Assembly (NCBI GenBank): GCA_964406345.1
Contig: CAYORK010000007.1
Coordinates: 1-53,952, forward strand
From: SYAN01 sp964406345
GTDB lineage: Bacteria > Actinomycetota > Actinomycetes > Nanopelagicales > Nanopelagicaceae
Direction of reading: 5' to 3'
Length of the DNA stretch: 53,952 nucleotides
The notes under the pieces are model-generated. The model was not told the origin of the DNA and did no database searches. It saw nothing but the letters and a program-made list of their open reading frames with translations. The translations under genes and the position numbers were made by a program. Below are positions 1 to 6,656 of this stretch, one piece after another. Within the stretch, counting starts at the first letter, position 1. Every line of letters begins with the position of its first letter.

Positions 1-60
1 AACGGTAGAGAGGGCGGTCTCAAACACCGCATAGTGTCGGTTCAAATCCGACTCGGGGCA
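1..60 (+). tRNA. tRNA gene, 3' part (apparent anticodon CAA)
   Basis: The window opens inside a tRNA gene, near the D-loop. Visible parts are an anticodon stem (14-18 paired with 26-30), a seven-base loop CTCAAAC with CAA at 21-23, a five-base variable region (31-35), a T-arm (36-40/48-52 around loop TTCAAAT) and an acceptor strand TCGGGGC (53-59) with discriminator A60. CCA is not encoded, which is common in actinobacteria. CAA would read the leucine codon UUG, but leucine tRNAs normally have a long class II variable arm and this one is short. The bases between GGTA and the anticodon stem also fit poorly. The tRNA call is firm; the amino acid identity is not. Confidence 0.75.
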
Positions 61-61
61 C

Positions 62-634
62 GTGAGTTATCGGATCGTTGTCGCTGAGGATGAGGCGCTG
101 ATCCGCATGGACCTCGTAGAGATGTTGGTCGGCGCCGGGTATCAAGTGGTAGGCGAAGCAACCAATGGCGCTGAGGCAGTTGACTTAGTGAAGTCACACC
201 AACCTGATCTAGCAATCCTTGATGTGAAGATGCCGGTCCTGGATGGCATCTCCGCCGCAGAGCAGATCCAGGGAATCTCTGCGGTATTGATCCTTACTGC
301 GTTCAGCCAGAAGGAGTTGATCGATCGCGCGAGCGAAGCTGGGGCGATTGCGTACGTGGTCAAACCATTCACCCTTCTCGACCTCCAACCCTCGATCGAG
401 ATCGCCATTGCGCGCTTTCGTCAGATGAAGTCGTTGGAGGAAGAGGTTCGAGATATCCACGAGCGGCTTGAGACAAGGAAGGTCATAGATAGGGCTAAGG
501 GGGTCTTGATGGGGGCTCTCAAACTCTCGGAACCAGAGGCCTTCACATGGATTCAGAAGACGGCGATGGATCGGAGAGTCTCGATGAAGGCTGTGGCGGA
601 AGCGGTCATCAATCCAGAGAAGGCCTTGGATTGA
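62..634 (+). CDS. pdtaR: ANTAR-domain response regulator, PdtaR-like
   Basis: This is a cytoplasmic two-component response regulator with an RNA-binding output. The receiver domain (about 3-120) has the acidic pocket E9-D10-E11, phosphoacceptor D54 in LDVKMP, and K101 in VKPF. A coiled linker (about 122-140) leads into an ANTAR domain (about 130-185) with the LETRK...AKGVLM core. ANTAR proteins typically bind paired stem-loops in nascent mRNA to cause antitermination. The sequence closely resembles the PdtaR (Rv1626) family as I remember it; its usual kinase PdtaS is not in this window. GTG at 62 is the only plausible start: an in-frame stop lies at 32-34 and the next Met is past the acidic residues. 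It leaves one base after the tRNA, so there is no room for a normal ribosome-binding site. Confidence 0.93.
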   Translation: MSYRIVVAEDEALIRMDLVEMLVGAGYQVVGEATNGAEAVDLVKSHQPDLAILDVKMPVLDGISAAEQIQGISAVLILTAFSQKELIDRASEAGAIAYVVKPFTLLDLQPSIEIAIARFRQMKSLEEEVRDIHERLETRKVIDRAKGVLMGALKLSEPEAFTWIQKTAMDRRVSMKAVAEAVINPEKALD

Positions 635-681
635 GCGTTTTTGTCCCACCATGTGAGATGAAGGCAAAGAGATTTCCTCTC

Positions 682-695
682 AATTCTTGAGAATT
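682..695. promoter_or_regulatory. Palindrome overlapping livK -35 (possible operator)
   Basis: AATTCT-TG-AGAATT is a perfect 6+6 inverted repeat with a two-base centre. It covers the candidate -35 element of livK, which is where a repressor controlling amino acid uptake could act. No regulator is identified. Confidence 0.4.
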
Positions 696-716
696 CAGGA
701 ACCCCCGGGCTAGCCT
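687..716 (+). promoter_or_regulatory. Candidate livK promoter
   Basis: TTGAGA (687-692, five of six matches to TTGACA) is followed after 18 bases by TAGCCT (711-716), predicting a transcript start near 723 and a 5' UTR of about 55 nt. The -35 hexamer lies inside the palindrome at 682-695. This is a visual consensus match only. Confidence 0.45.
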
Positions 717-729
717 TGCCCTTCCAAAT

Positions 730-754
730 CTCTCCCTCTGATTGTTGGGGAGAG
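730..754 (+). other. Leader hairpin upstream of livK
   Basis: CTCTCCC (730-736) pairs with GGGAGAG (748-754) around an 11-base loop in the predicted 5' UTR. It lies 12 bases before the Shine-Dalgarno GAGAGG (767-772), whose sequence could compete for the same CTCTCC strand, so it might modulate translation. Confidence 0.35.
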
Positions 755-778
755 GTCTAAACAATCGAGAGGCAAAAA

Positions 779-2029
779 ATGCAGAAATCACTCAAGGTGA
801 CCCTTCTTGCAGTGCTTGCGTCGCTAGGTCTCGTCGTCGCTGGTTGCTCCAGCGATGGTGGCGATTCTTCCGGCCCACTCAAGATCGGTTCACTTCTTCC
901 TGAGACTGGAAACCTCGCATTCCTCGGACCACCAGAGTTCGCAGGCGTCGACCTCGCTGTCAAGGACATCAATGACGCAGGTGGCGTGCTTGGAAACCCA
1001 GTTGAGCACCTTCGTGGCGACTCTGGAGATACCTCTACCGATATCGCACAGCAGACTGTCGATGCACACATCGCAGCTGGTGTGAGCGCGATCGTCGGTG
1101 CGGCATCATCTGGTGTCTCGCTCACCGTGATCGACAAGATCACAAGCGCTGGCATCGTTCACTTCTCGCCAGCGAACACATCACCTGACCTCACCACCTA
1201 CGCTGACGACGGCTTCTACTTCCGTTCAGCTCCACCAGATACTTTCCAAGGCGCAGTCCTCGGACAGTTGATGGCACAGGACATCAGCGGCCAAGAGGCT
1301 GGCGGTTCAGGTAATGCAGTCTTCATGAACCTTGATGACGCATACGGAAACGGTCTCGCGAAGTACGCCATCGCTGCATTCAGCGGTACTTCAACCCAGA
1401 TCGTCTACAACCCACAAGCAGCTGAGTTCTCCGCTGATGTCGCTAAGGCAAAGGCAGCAAACCCAGATGCAATCGCAATCATCGGTTTCGACGAGACCAC
1501 CAAGGTCCTTGCTGAGTTGATCAAGCAAGGTCTCGGTCCAAACAGGGTTAAGACCTACCTCGTCGACGGAAACCTTTCCTCGCAGGCATACAAGGATCTT
1601 CCAGCAGGCATCATGAAGGGCGTCAAGGCGACCCTTCCTGGCGTTCTTGCATCGGAAGACCTCAAGACCCGCCTCCTCGAGGTCGATCCAGCACTCACTG
1701 ACTTCTCATATGCTCCTGAGTCATATGACGCAGTGGTCTTGATCGCCCTTGCTGCAGAGCAAGGTGGCGCAACTGACGGAACCACCATCCGCGACAACCT
1801 CCAGGCAGTATCTGCAGGTGGCACCAAGTGCTACACCTTCGCAGAGTGCAAGGCGTTGATCGCTGACGGTGAGGACATCGACTACGACGGCGTCTCTGGC
1901 CCGATCGAGTTCGATTCCTTCGGTGATCCATCAGTCGCAACCATGGGTATCTATGAGTACACCGCCAACGATGCATTCACAGCTAAGGCTGATGAGTTCA
2001 TCACCGGTGATGTCCCTGCTCAGGAGTAA
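779..2029 (+). CDS. livK: Branched-chain amino acid ABC transporter substrate-binding lipoprotein
   Basis: This is the extracytoplasmic solute receptor of a Liv/HAAT-type importer, anchored by lipid. A signal peptide runs from residue 1 to 22 (basic MQKSLK, then a hydrophobic core) and ends in lipobox VAGC, with the modified C23. The mature protein is a type I periplasmic-binding fold (Peripla_BP_6), starting with the typical IGSLLPETGNLAFLG strand and a GVDLAVKDIN helix. Two cysteines (KCYTFAEC) may form the usual disulfide. Total length is 416 aa, normal for the family. The start has a good Shine-Dalgarno, GAGAGG at 767-772. Codon use is strongly biased (GCA, CTC, ATC), suggesting high expression. 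The matching permease and ATPase genes converge from the opposite strand, so livK is transcribed separately. The exact ligand cannot be read from sequence. Confidence 0.93.
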   Translation: MQKSLKVTLLAVLASLGLVVAGCSSDGGDSSGPLKIGSLLPETGNLAFLGPPEFAGVDLAVKDINDAGGVLGNPVEHLRGDSGDTSTDIAQQTVDAHIAAGVSAIVGAASSGVSLTVIDKITSAGIVHFSPANTSPDLTTYADDGFYFRSAPPDTFQGAVLGQLMAQDISGQEAGGSGNAVFMNLDDAYGNGLAKYAIAAFSGTSTQIVYNPQAAEFSADVAKAKAANPDAIAIIGFDETTKVLAELIKQGLGPNRVKTYLVDGNLSSQAYKDLPAGIMKGVKATLPGVLASEDLKTRLLEVDPALTDFSYAPESYDAVVLIALAAEQGGATDGTTIRDNLQAVSAGGTKCYTFAECKALIADGEDIDYDGVSGPIEFDSFGDPSVATMGIYEYTANDAFTAKADEFITGDVPAQE

Positions 2030-2041
2030 CCAGTAACGGTC

Positions 2042-2085
2042 AGAACCCCCGATCCTCGAAAGAGGGTCGGGGGTTCTTTCTTTTC
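2042..2085 (+). terminator. Rho-independent terminator of livK
   Basis: A 16-bp stem (2042-2057 with 2062-2077, one G-T pair) is closed by a GAAA tetraloop and followed by TTCTTTCTTTT-like sequence ending at about 2084. It starts 12 bases past the livK stop. The opposite strand lacks a T-tract after the hairpin, so it acts mainly on livK. Confidence 0.88.
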
Positions 2086-2099
2086 CCGATCAAGTGGAG

Positions 2100-2131
2100 T
2101 TCTCTCGCCACACATAGGTGACCCGAGAGAA
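2100..2131. repeat. Inverted repeat between convergent livK and livF
   Basis: TTCTCTCG (2100-2107) is complementary to CGAGAGAA (2124-2131), with CAC/GTG able to extend the stem inward. It lies 35 bases beyond the livF stop on the - strand and could be a weak end-of-transcript hairpin for the liv operon, but no T-tract follows. Confidence 0.35.
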
Positions 2132-2165
2132 TTGGAGAGAGTGAAGTTTGCAGTACTGCTAGAGG

Positions 2166-2888
2166 TTATTCGCGGCCCAGAGTGCCGAGGTAGAGCTCGA
2201 TGACTTTAGGATCGACCGCCAGTGACTTTCCAGTACCTTCGTAAGCGTTCTTTCCTTGATCCAATACATAACCTCGATCGACGATCTGAAGGCATCGACG
2301 TGCGTTCTGCTCCACGATGATCACGGTCACGCCCGTCTTATTGATCTTTCGGACCAAGATGAAGACCTCATCTTGGAGTGCGGGACTGAGACCTGCGCTT
2401 GGTTCATCGAGGAGAAGAACCGAGGGTTCCATCATCAGAGCTCTCGCCATCGCCACCATCTGACGTTCGCCGCCCGAGAGTGAACCCGCCTTCTGAGACT
2501 TTCGTTTCGCCAAGGTAGGGAAGAGGCCCATCACATATTCCGACCGTTCCTCATACTTCTCTGGGGATCGGAAAGCACCAATCTGAAGGTTCTCTTCGAT
2601 CGTCAGCGATGGGAAGACATTGTTCGATTGCGGAACGAAGCCGATACCCATCTGCACCAATTCGTCGGCACGCTTGTTGGTGATCTCATTGCCTTTGAAG
2701 ATGACATGTCCTTCGCGGACCTTGACGAGACCGAAGAGAGATTTGAGAAGAGTCGACTTGCCTGCGCCGTTGGGTCCGATGATCCCCACGAGGTCACCTT
2801 CGTTTGCGTAGAGATTGCATCCATTGAGGATGTTGACGCCAGGGAGGTACCCCGCGACGACTTCTTTCGCTTCGATCAGGGCGGCCAT
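2166..2888 (-). CDS. livF: Branched-chain amino acid ABC transporter ATPase LivF
   Basis: This is one of two cytoplasmic ATPases that drive the Liv importer. The 240-aa protein has Walker A GPNGAGKST (38-46), the LivF-typical Q-loop region FVPQSNNVFPSLT, ABC signature LSGGE (137-141), Walker B LLLDEP (158-163) and a switch His region (VIIVEQNARR). It is the last gene of the - strand order livH-livM-livG-livF. Its ATG is two bases past the livG stop, with AGAGGAT as a likely ribosome site inside livG, so the two are translationally coupled. The LivF and LivG assignments follow length and signature differences known for the family. Confidence 0.93.
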   Translation of the reverse strand: MAALIEAKEVVAGYLPGVNILNGCNLYANEGDLVGIIGPNGAGKSTLLKSLFGLVKVREGHVIFKGNEITNKRADELVQMGIGFVPQSNNVFPSLTIEENLQIGAFRSPEKYEERSEYVMGLFPTLAKRKSQKAGSLSGGERQMVAMARALMMEPSVLLLDEPSAGLSPALQDEVFILVRKINKTGVTVIIVEQNARRCLQIVDRGYVLDQGKNAYEGTGKSLAVDPKVIELYLGTLGRE

Positions 2889-2890
2889 AG

Positions 2891-3760
2891 TCAGCGATCC
2901 TCTGTTTCCAGGGTCATGTCGTGATGAGCGCCAAGATAGGCATCGATCACGGCTTGATCCTTCATCACTTCATGGGGTTCACCCTCGGCGACGATCTGGC
3001 CTTGCGCCATGACGACGACCCAATCGCTGATATCTCTGACCATATCCATGTCGTGCTCTACGAAGAGCACTGTCATCCCTTCATCACGCAAGGATCGGAT
3101 ATGGCCGAGGAGCGATTGCTTGAGCGCAGGGTTGACGCCTGCCATGGGCTCGTCGAGCATCACGATCTCAGGATTGACCATAAGTGCTCTTGCCATCTCC
3201 AAGAGCTTGCGTTGACCGCCAGAGAGGGCAGCAGCAAAGTCATCTTTCTTGTCGAGCAGCTTGAATCGTTCAAGGAGACTCTCGGCGCGCTCAGTGATCT
3301 CCTTCTCTTGCGGACCCCAGATGAATCGGAGCGGGGAGAGGAAGATCGACTCACCGCGTTGCGCAGTGGCAGCCAATCGCATGTTATCCATCACGGTGAG
3401 GCGATAGAGGGATTTGGTGAGCTGGAAGGTTCGGACCATGCCCTGTCGCGCGATCTTGTGCGGTGGTGTCTTGGAGATCTCATTGCCATTGAATTTCCAA
3501 GAACCGCTCTGCGCGCGGTCGAAACCAGTGAGGAGATTGAAGAGCGTGGTCTTGCCGGCGCCATTAGGTCCGATGAGCGCGGTGATGGAGTGGCGCTGCA
3601 CTTGCATCTTCGAGACATCGACAGCGGTAAGTCCGCCGAATGACCTCTTGATTCCCTCGGCGACGATGATCGGATCAGGTTTATCCACGCCAGGACGGGG
3701 ATCGAGCGAGACGAGAGCCTTCTTGGCCTCGGCGGCGAAAGTCGAGTTAGGCGCGTGCAT
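2891..3760 (-). CDS. livG: Branched-chain amino acid ABC transporter ATPase LivG
   Basis: This is the second Liv ATPase. It has 289 aa, with an unconserved N-terminal extension of about 30 residues before the ABC domain. Walker A is GPNGAGKTT (64-72), the signature is LSGGQ (179-183) and Walker B is IVMLDEP (199-205). The long loop between Q-loop and signature (about 130-160) and the C-terminal IDAYLGAHH tail are typical of LivG. The ATG at 3760 has a clear Shine-Dalgarno AAGGAG (complement of 3771-3776, ten bases upstream) and overlaps the end of livM by 14 bases, supporting this start and tight operon coupling. Confidence 0.93.
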   Translation of the reverse strand: MHAPNSTFAAEAKKALVSLDPRPGVDKPDPIIVAEGIKRSFGGLTAVDVSKMQVQRHSITALIGPNGAGKTTLFNLLTGFDRAQSGSWKFNGNEISKTPPHKIARQGMVRTFQLTKSLYRLTVMDNMRLAATAQRGESIFLSPLRFIWGPQEKEITERAESLLERFKLLDKKDDFAAALSGGQRKLLEMARALMVNPEIVMLDEPMAGVNPALKQSLLGHIRSLRDEGMTVLFVEHDMDMVRDISDWVVVMAQGQIVAEGEPHEVMKDQAVIDAYLGAHHDMTLETEDR

Positions 3761-4742
3761 CGAGAGCCAACTCCTTCTTATCGCCGAAAATCCCTTGGGG
3801 TCTGAAGATCATGAGGAGCATAAGACCAAGGCCAACCAACATGAAGCGGACTTGAGATACCTGGTTGGCGTTGATCAGCCAATCTGGGATGAAGCCTTGT
3901 TCTACAGCTTGTCGCAGCACTTGCTCGACGAAGACCAAGAGGAACCAGAAGATGATGGAGCCGATGACTGGCGAGAAGACTCGAGCCGCGCCACCGAGGA
4001 TCAAGACCGTGTAGGCAAAGAAGGTGAGGAAGGTGCTGTAGTTATCTGGCTGAACTGACTGTCGCGAGAGGGCATAGACCGCCCCACCGAATGAACCGAT
4101 GACACCGCCCAGGATCAGCGATTGCATCTTGTAGAGGTAGACGTTCTTGCCGATCGAACGGACTGCCTCTTCATCTTCGCGAATTGCCTTGAGAACTCGA
4201 CCCCACGGCGAATTGACAATCAGCCACATGAAGCCAAGTACCGCAGCCACCAAGAGCCATCCCGTGATCACAACCCAGAGGTCATTCGGTGAGAATCTGA
4301 GGATCGGTGTCTCCAGACCTTCCGTGAAGGGATTGAGGTCGAAGAACGCCTTTCCGAACTTTCCTGTGATCCCATCGGAACCGCCGAGAGTGTCATTGAA
4401 GGTGGCAGAGCGCGCGATCTGACGGACGATCTCAGCTGCAGCGATGGTCACGATTGCGAGGTAGTCGGCTCGAAGTCGCAGGGTCGGTACACCCAGAAGG
4501 AGCGCGAAGAGAACTGAGGCCAGGATGCTCATCCCGAGCGCAGACCAGAGCGAGAAATCAAAGGAGACGACGAGCACAGCGGTCGTGTAGGCACCGACTG
4601 CGAGGAAGCCGGCCTGACCAAAGTTCAAGAGCCCGGTGTATCCGAAGTGCATGTTAAGTCCGATAGCCGCGAGCGCAAAGATGATGGTGTTGACGCCAAT
4701 CGCGCTACTGAGTGATTGCTGGATGATGAAGAGGAGATCCAC
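3747..4742 (-). CDS. livM: Branched-chain amino acid ABC transporter permease LivM
   Basis: This inner-membrane permease of the Liv importer has 331 aa and about eight to nine hydrophobic segments (BPD_transp_2 family). The N-terminal GLNMHFGYTGLLNFGQAGFL motif and the EAA-like loop around GRVLKAIREDEEAVRSIGKNV, which contacts the ATPases, are clear LivM marks. The start is GTG at 4742, directly after the livH TAA (4743-4745) with no spacer. The 3' end overlaps livG by 14 bases. It pairs with LivH to form the channel. Confidence 0.92.
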   Translation of the reverse strand: MDLLFIIQQSLSSAIGVNTIIFALAAIGLNMHFGYTGLLNFGQAGFLAVGAYTTAVLVVSFDFSLWSALGMSILASVLFALLLGVPTLRLRADYLAIVTIAAAEIVRQIARSATFNDTLGGSDGITGKFGKAFFDLNPFTEGLETPILRFSPNDLWVVITGWLLVAAVLGFMWLIVNSPWGRVLKAIREDEEAVRSIGKNVYLYKMQSLILGGVIGSFGGAVYALSRQSVQPDNYSTFLTFFAYTVLILGGAARVFSPVIGSIIFWFLLVFVEQVLRQAVEQGFIPDWLINANQVSQVRFMLVGLGLMLLMIFRPQGIFGDKKELALDARA

Positions 4743-6098
4743 TTAGCCCACCCGATCTTTCTTGCCCAAGATGCCTTGTGGTCTAACCAGCAGGATCACG
4801 ATCAAGACGAAGAGTGCGCCGACATACTTCAATTCGGTCGGAATCACCAAAGTGGAGAGCTGGATGAAGAGTCCGATCACGAGTGAGCCGACGACAGCAC
4901 CATTTGCAGTGCCAAGGCCGCCCAAAGTGACAGCAGCGAAGATAAGCAGGAGATTGTCTTGACCCATGAGGAATGAGACACCTTGGTTGACCGTGATCAT
5001 CATTCCGGCATAGGAAGCAAGAATTGCGCTAAGGATCCAGACCGCTCTGATGACTCGTTCGACCTCGACACCTGAGGCTGAGGCGAGCGCGGGGTTGTCG
5101 GCGACTGCGCGGCTTGCTTTACCCATGCGAGTACGCAGAAGCCAGAGCGTCGCGAGGACGAGAAGGATGATGCCGATCGATGTCGTAACGATCGACTTGG
5201 GAGTGATCGACACTGGACCGAAGGTGAGACCCTCTTGACCGGCGTATTGCGGTAACTGCCTAGTGTCGCCACCGAAGATGAAAAGGAAGAAGTATCGGAC
5301 CAGAATCGCAAAGCCGATCGACACGACGAGCATCGCGATCAACCCGGTGCCTCGTCGCCGCAATGGCTTCCAGAGGAATCGATCCTGCAGAAAGCCACCA
5401 ATGAATGCCGCTGCGATGATTGCGACGGGTATGGCGGCGATGACGGGTAGCCCCACGACCGCACTGAAGAAGTAGGCGAGTAATCCGCCGAGTGTGAGCA
5501 TCTCTCCGTGAGCGAAGTTTGTCAGTCCAGTGGTTCCAAAGACGAGATTCAATCCCAGCGCCGCCAAGGCAATGACAAGCCCCAAGATCGCGCCGTCGAC
5601 GACAAGCTGCATGGTCCGATCAAATGTGGAGACCCGCTCCGCGCCTTCGCCAATGGGGAAGAGCACAGTGAGAGTCTTACCGAGAGAGAAGACGATGACC
5701 TTTTTCTCTTCTCCAGCACCTTCAGTCAGCGCTTGACCTGAAGGAAGAGTATTGATGTCCAACTTCACCCAATAATTGCCAGTCTTCGCAACCGAGTAAC
5801 TCCAGCGCCCCTCGGCATCTGTCGACACGGTCCCAAGATCACTCGTGGTGTCGCGAATTGTGAGTTCGACACCCTCCAATGGTTGTTTCGCGGAGTCGAG
5901 GACGGTGCCTCCGAAGGTCGTCACCTCTTCGGCAGTGGCGTGGGAAGAGAAGAAGAGTGGCGTCAGAAAAGCAAGGGCAGCTATCACGACTCCTCTACGA
6001 AGCTTCACTATGGTGCGAGGAGAGCGAGCATGCTTGCTCTTCATGGATTTCGCAGATCTCACGATCGGGAGTGACTCCTCAGCGTCTTGGTGGGTCAA
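4743..6098 (-). CDS. livH: LivH permease with exported N-terminal carboxypeptidase-regulatory-like domain
   Basis: Residues about 163-451 form a normal LivH permease (BPD_transp_2), with the ALGLNLVFGTTGLTNFAHGE signature and about eight membrane segments. Ahead of it is an unusual extension of about 160 residues: a basic n-region (KLRR, 32-35), a hydrophobic stretch ending near ATA-EE (about 36-57) that looks like a signal peptide or anchor, then a beta-rich CarboxypepD_reg/DUF4198-like module (about 62-120, with GTVLDSAKQPLEGVELTIRD and TDAEGRWSYSV). A short linker leads to the first permease helix. LivH proteins are usually about 290 aa. The start is uncertain: TTG at 6098 opens the frame, but ATG at 6044 (residue 19) gives a more normal signal peptide. 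It is the first gene of the - strand liv operon. Confidence 0.88.
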   Translation of the reverse strand: MTHQDAEESLPIVRSAKSMKSKHARSPRTIVKLRRGVVIAALAFLTPLFFSSHATAEEVTTFGGTVLDSAKQPLEGVELTIRDTTSDLGTVSTDAEGRWSYSVAKTGNYWVKLDINTLPSGQALTEGAGEEKKVIVFSLGKTLTVLFPIGEGAERVSTFDRTMQLVVDGAILGLVIALAALGLNLVFGTTGLTNFAHGEMLTLGGLLAYFFSAVVGLPVIAAIPVAIIAAAFIGGFLQDRFLWKPLRRRGTGLIAMLVVSIGFAILVRYFFLFIFGGDTRQLPQYAGQEGLTFGPVSITPKSIVTTSIGIILLVLATLWLLRTRMGKASRAVADNPALASASGVEVERVIRAVWILSAILASYAGMMITVNQGVSFLMGQDNLLLIFAAVTLGGLGTANGAVVGSLVIGLFIQLSTLVIPTELKYVGALFVLIVILLVRPQGILGKKDRVG

Positions 6099-6174
6099 GA
6101 GATTCTCAGAATCCTAGCCAAGCCCCATCAGGTAATCATCACTTTCGGGCAGGGATTTTTCGGGAACCCCGCTG

Positions 6175-6612
6175 CTATGCCAGAGGCTTCGGCGCCTTAT
6201 CGAGAATCAGGCACGTCAACCGGGCGGTGCAGGTCTTGATGCCCTCGTCCGTGGTGATGACGATCTCGTAGCAAGTGACTGTCTTGCCTCGCGAGATTGC
6301 GGTGGCTACTCCGGTGACAAAACCAGAGGTCGCAGACTTGTGATGAGTGCAGGAGATCTCAATTCCGACAGAGGTCCGATTGAGTCCGGCATGGAGTTGT
6401 GATGCGATCGAACCTAGGCCTTCTGCAAGGACGGCATTCGCACCCCCATGGAGCAGGCCAATCGGTTGTCGATTGCCTTCCACCGGCATCCTTCCGACCA
6501 CTCGCTCTGGAGAGGCTTCGAGGATCTCAATTCCCATCTTCGCACCGAGCTCACCGCTTCCGCGCTTCATGAGGAAGTCCATGTAATCGGCAATCAACCC
6601 ATCATCAGACAT
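6175..6612 (-). CDS. PaaI-family hotdog thioesterase
   Basis: This is a small cytoplasmic hotdog-fold acyl-CoA thioesterase of the PaaI/YbdB type, 145 aa. The signature region is IGLLHGGANAVLAEGLGSIAS: the HGG motif, followed on the helix by the acidic residue family members use for catalysis. Substrate is unknown; relatives act on aromatic or menaquinone-pathway CoA esters. The frame stays open upstream to 6675, but ATG at 6612 is chosen because a -10 hexamer TATCAT lies six bases before it and because the longer form would run into polA. The gene is divergent from polA across about 44 bases. Confidence 0.85.
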   Translation of the reverse strand: MSDDGLIADYMDFLMKRGSGELGAKMGIEILEASPERVVGRMPVEGNRQPIGLLHGGANAVLAEGLGSIASQLHAGLNRTSVGIEISCTHHKSATSGFVTGVATAISRGKTVTCYEIVITTDEGIKTCTARLTCLILDKAPKPLA

Positions 6613-6618
6613 GTGGCG

Positions 6619-6624
6619 ATGATA
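6619..6624 (-). promoter_or_regulatory. -10 element for leaderless thioesterase mRNA
   Basis: On the - strand TATCAT is followed by six bases (CGCCAC) and then ATG at 6612, placing the predicted transcript start on or beside the start codon. No Shine-Dalgarno is present. Confidence 0.55.
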
Positions 6625-6656
6625 AGGGAATCTCTTGCTATGGCACACTCTTCGAT

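Noticed and set aside
2921..3643. 240-aa open frame on the + strand opposite livG
   Set aside because: It mirrors the livG codon pattern, has no recognisable domain and no ribosome site.
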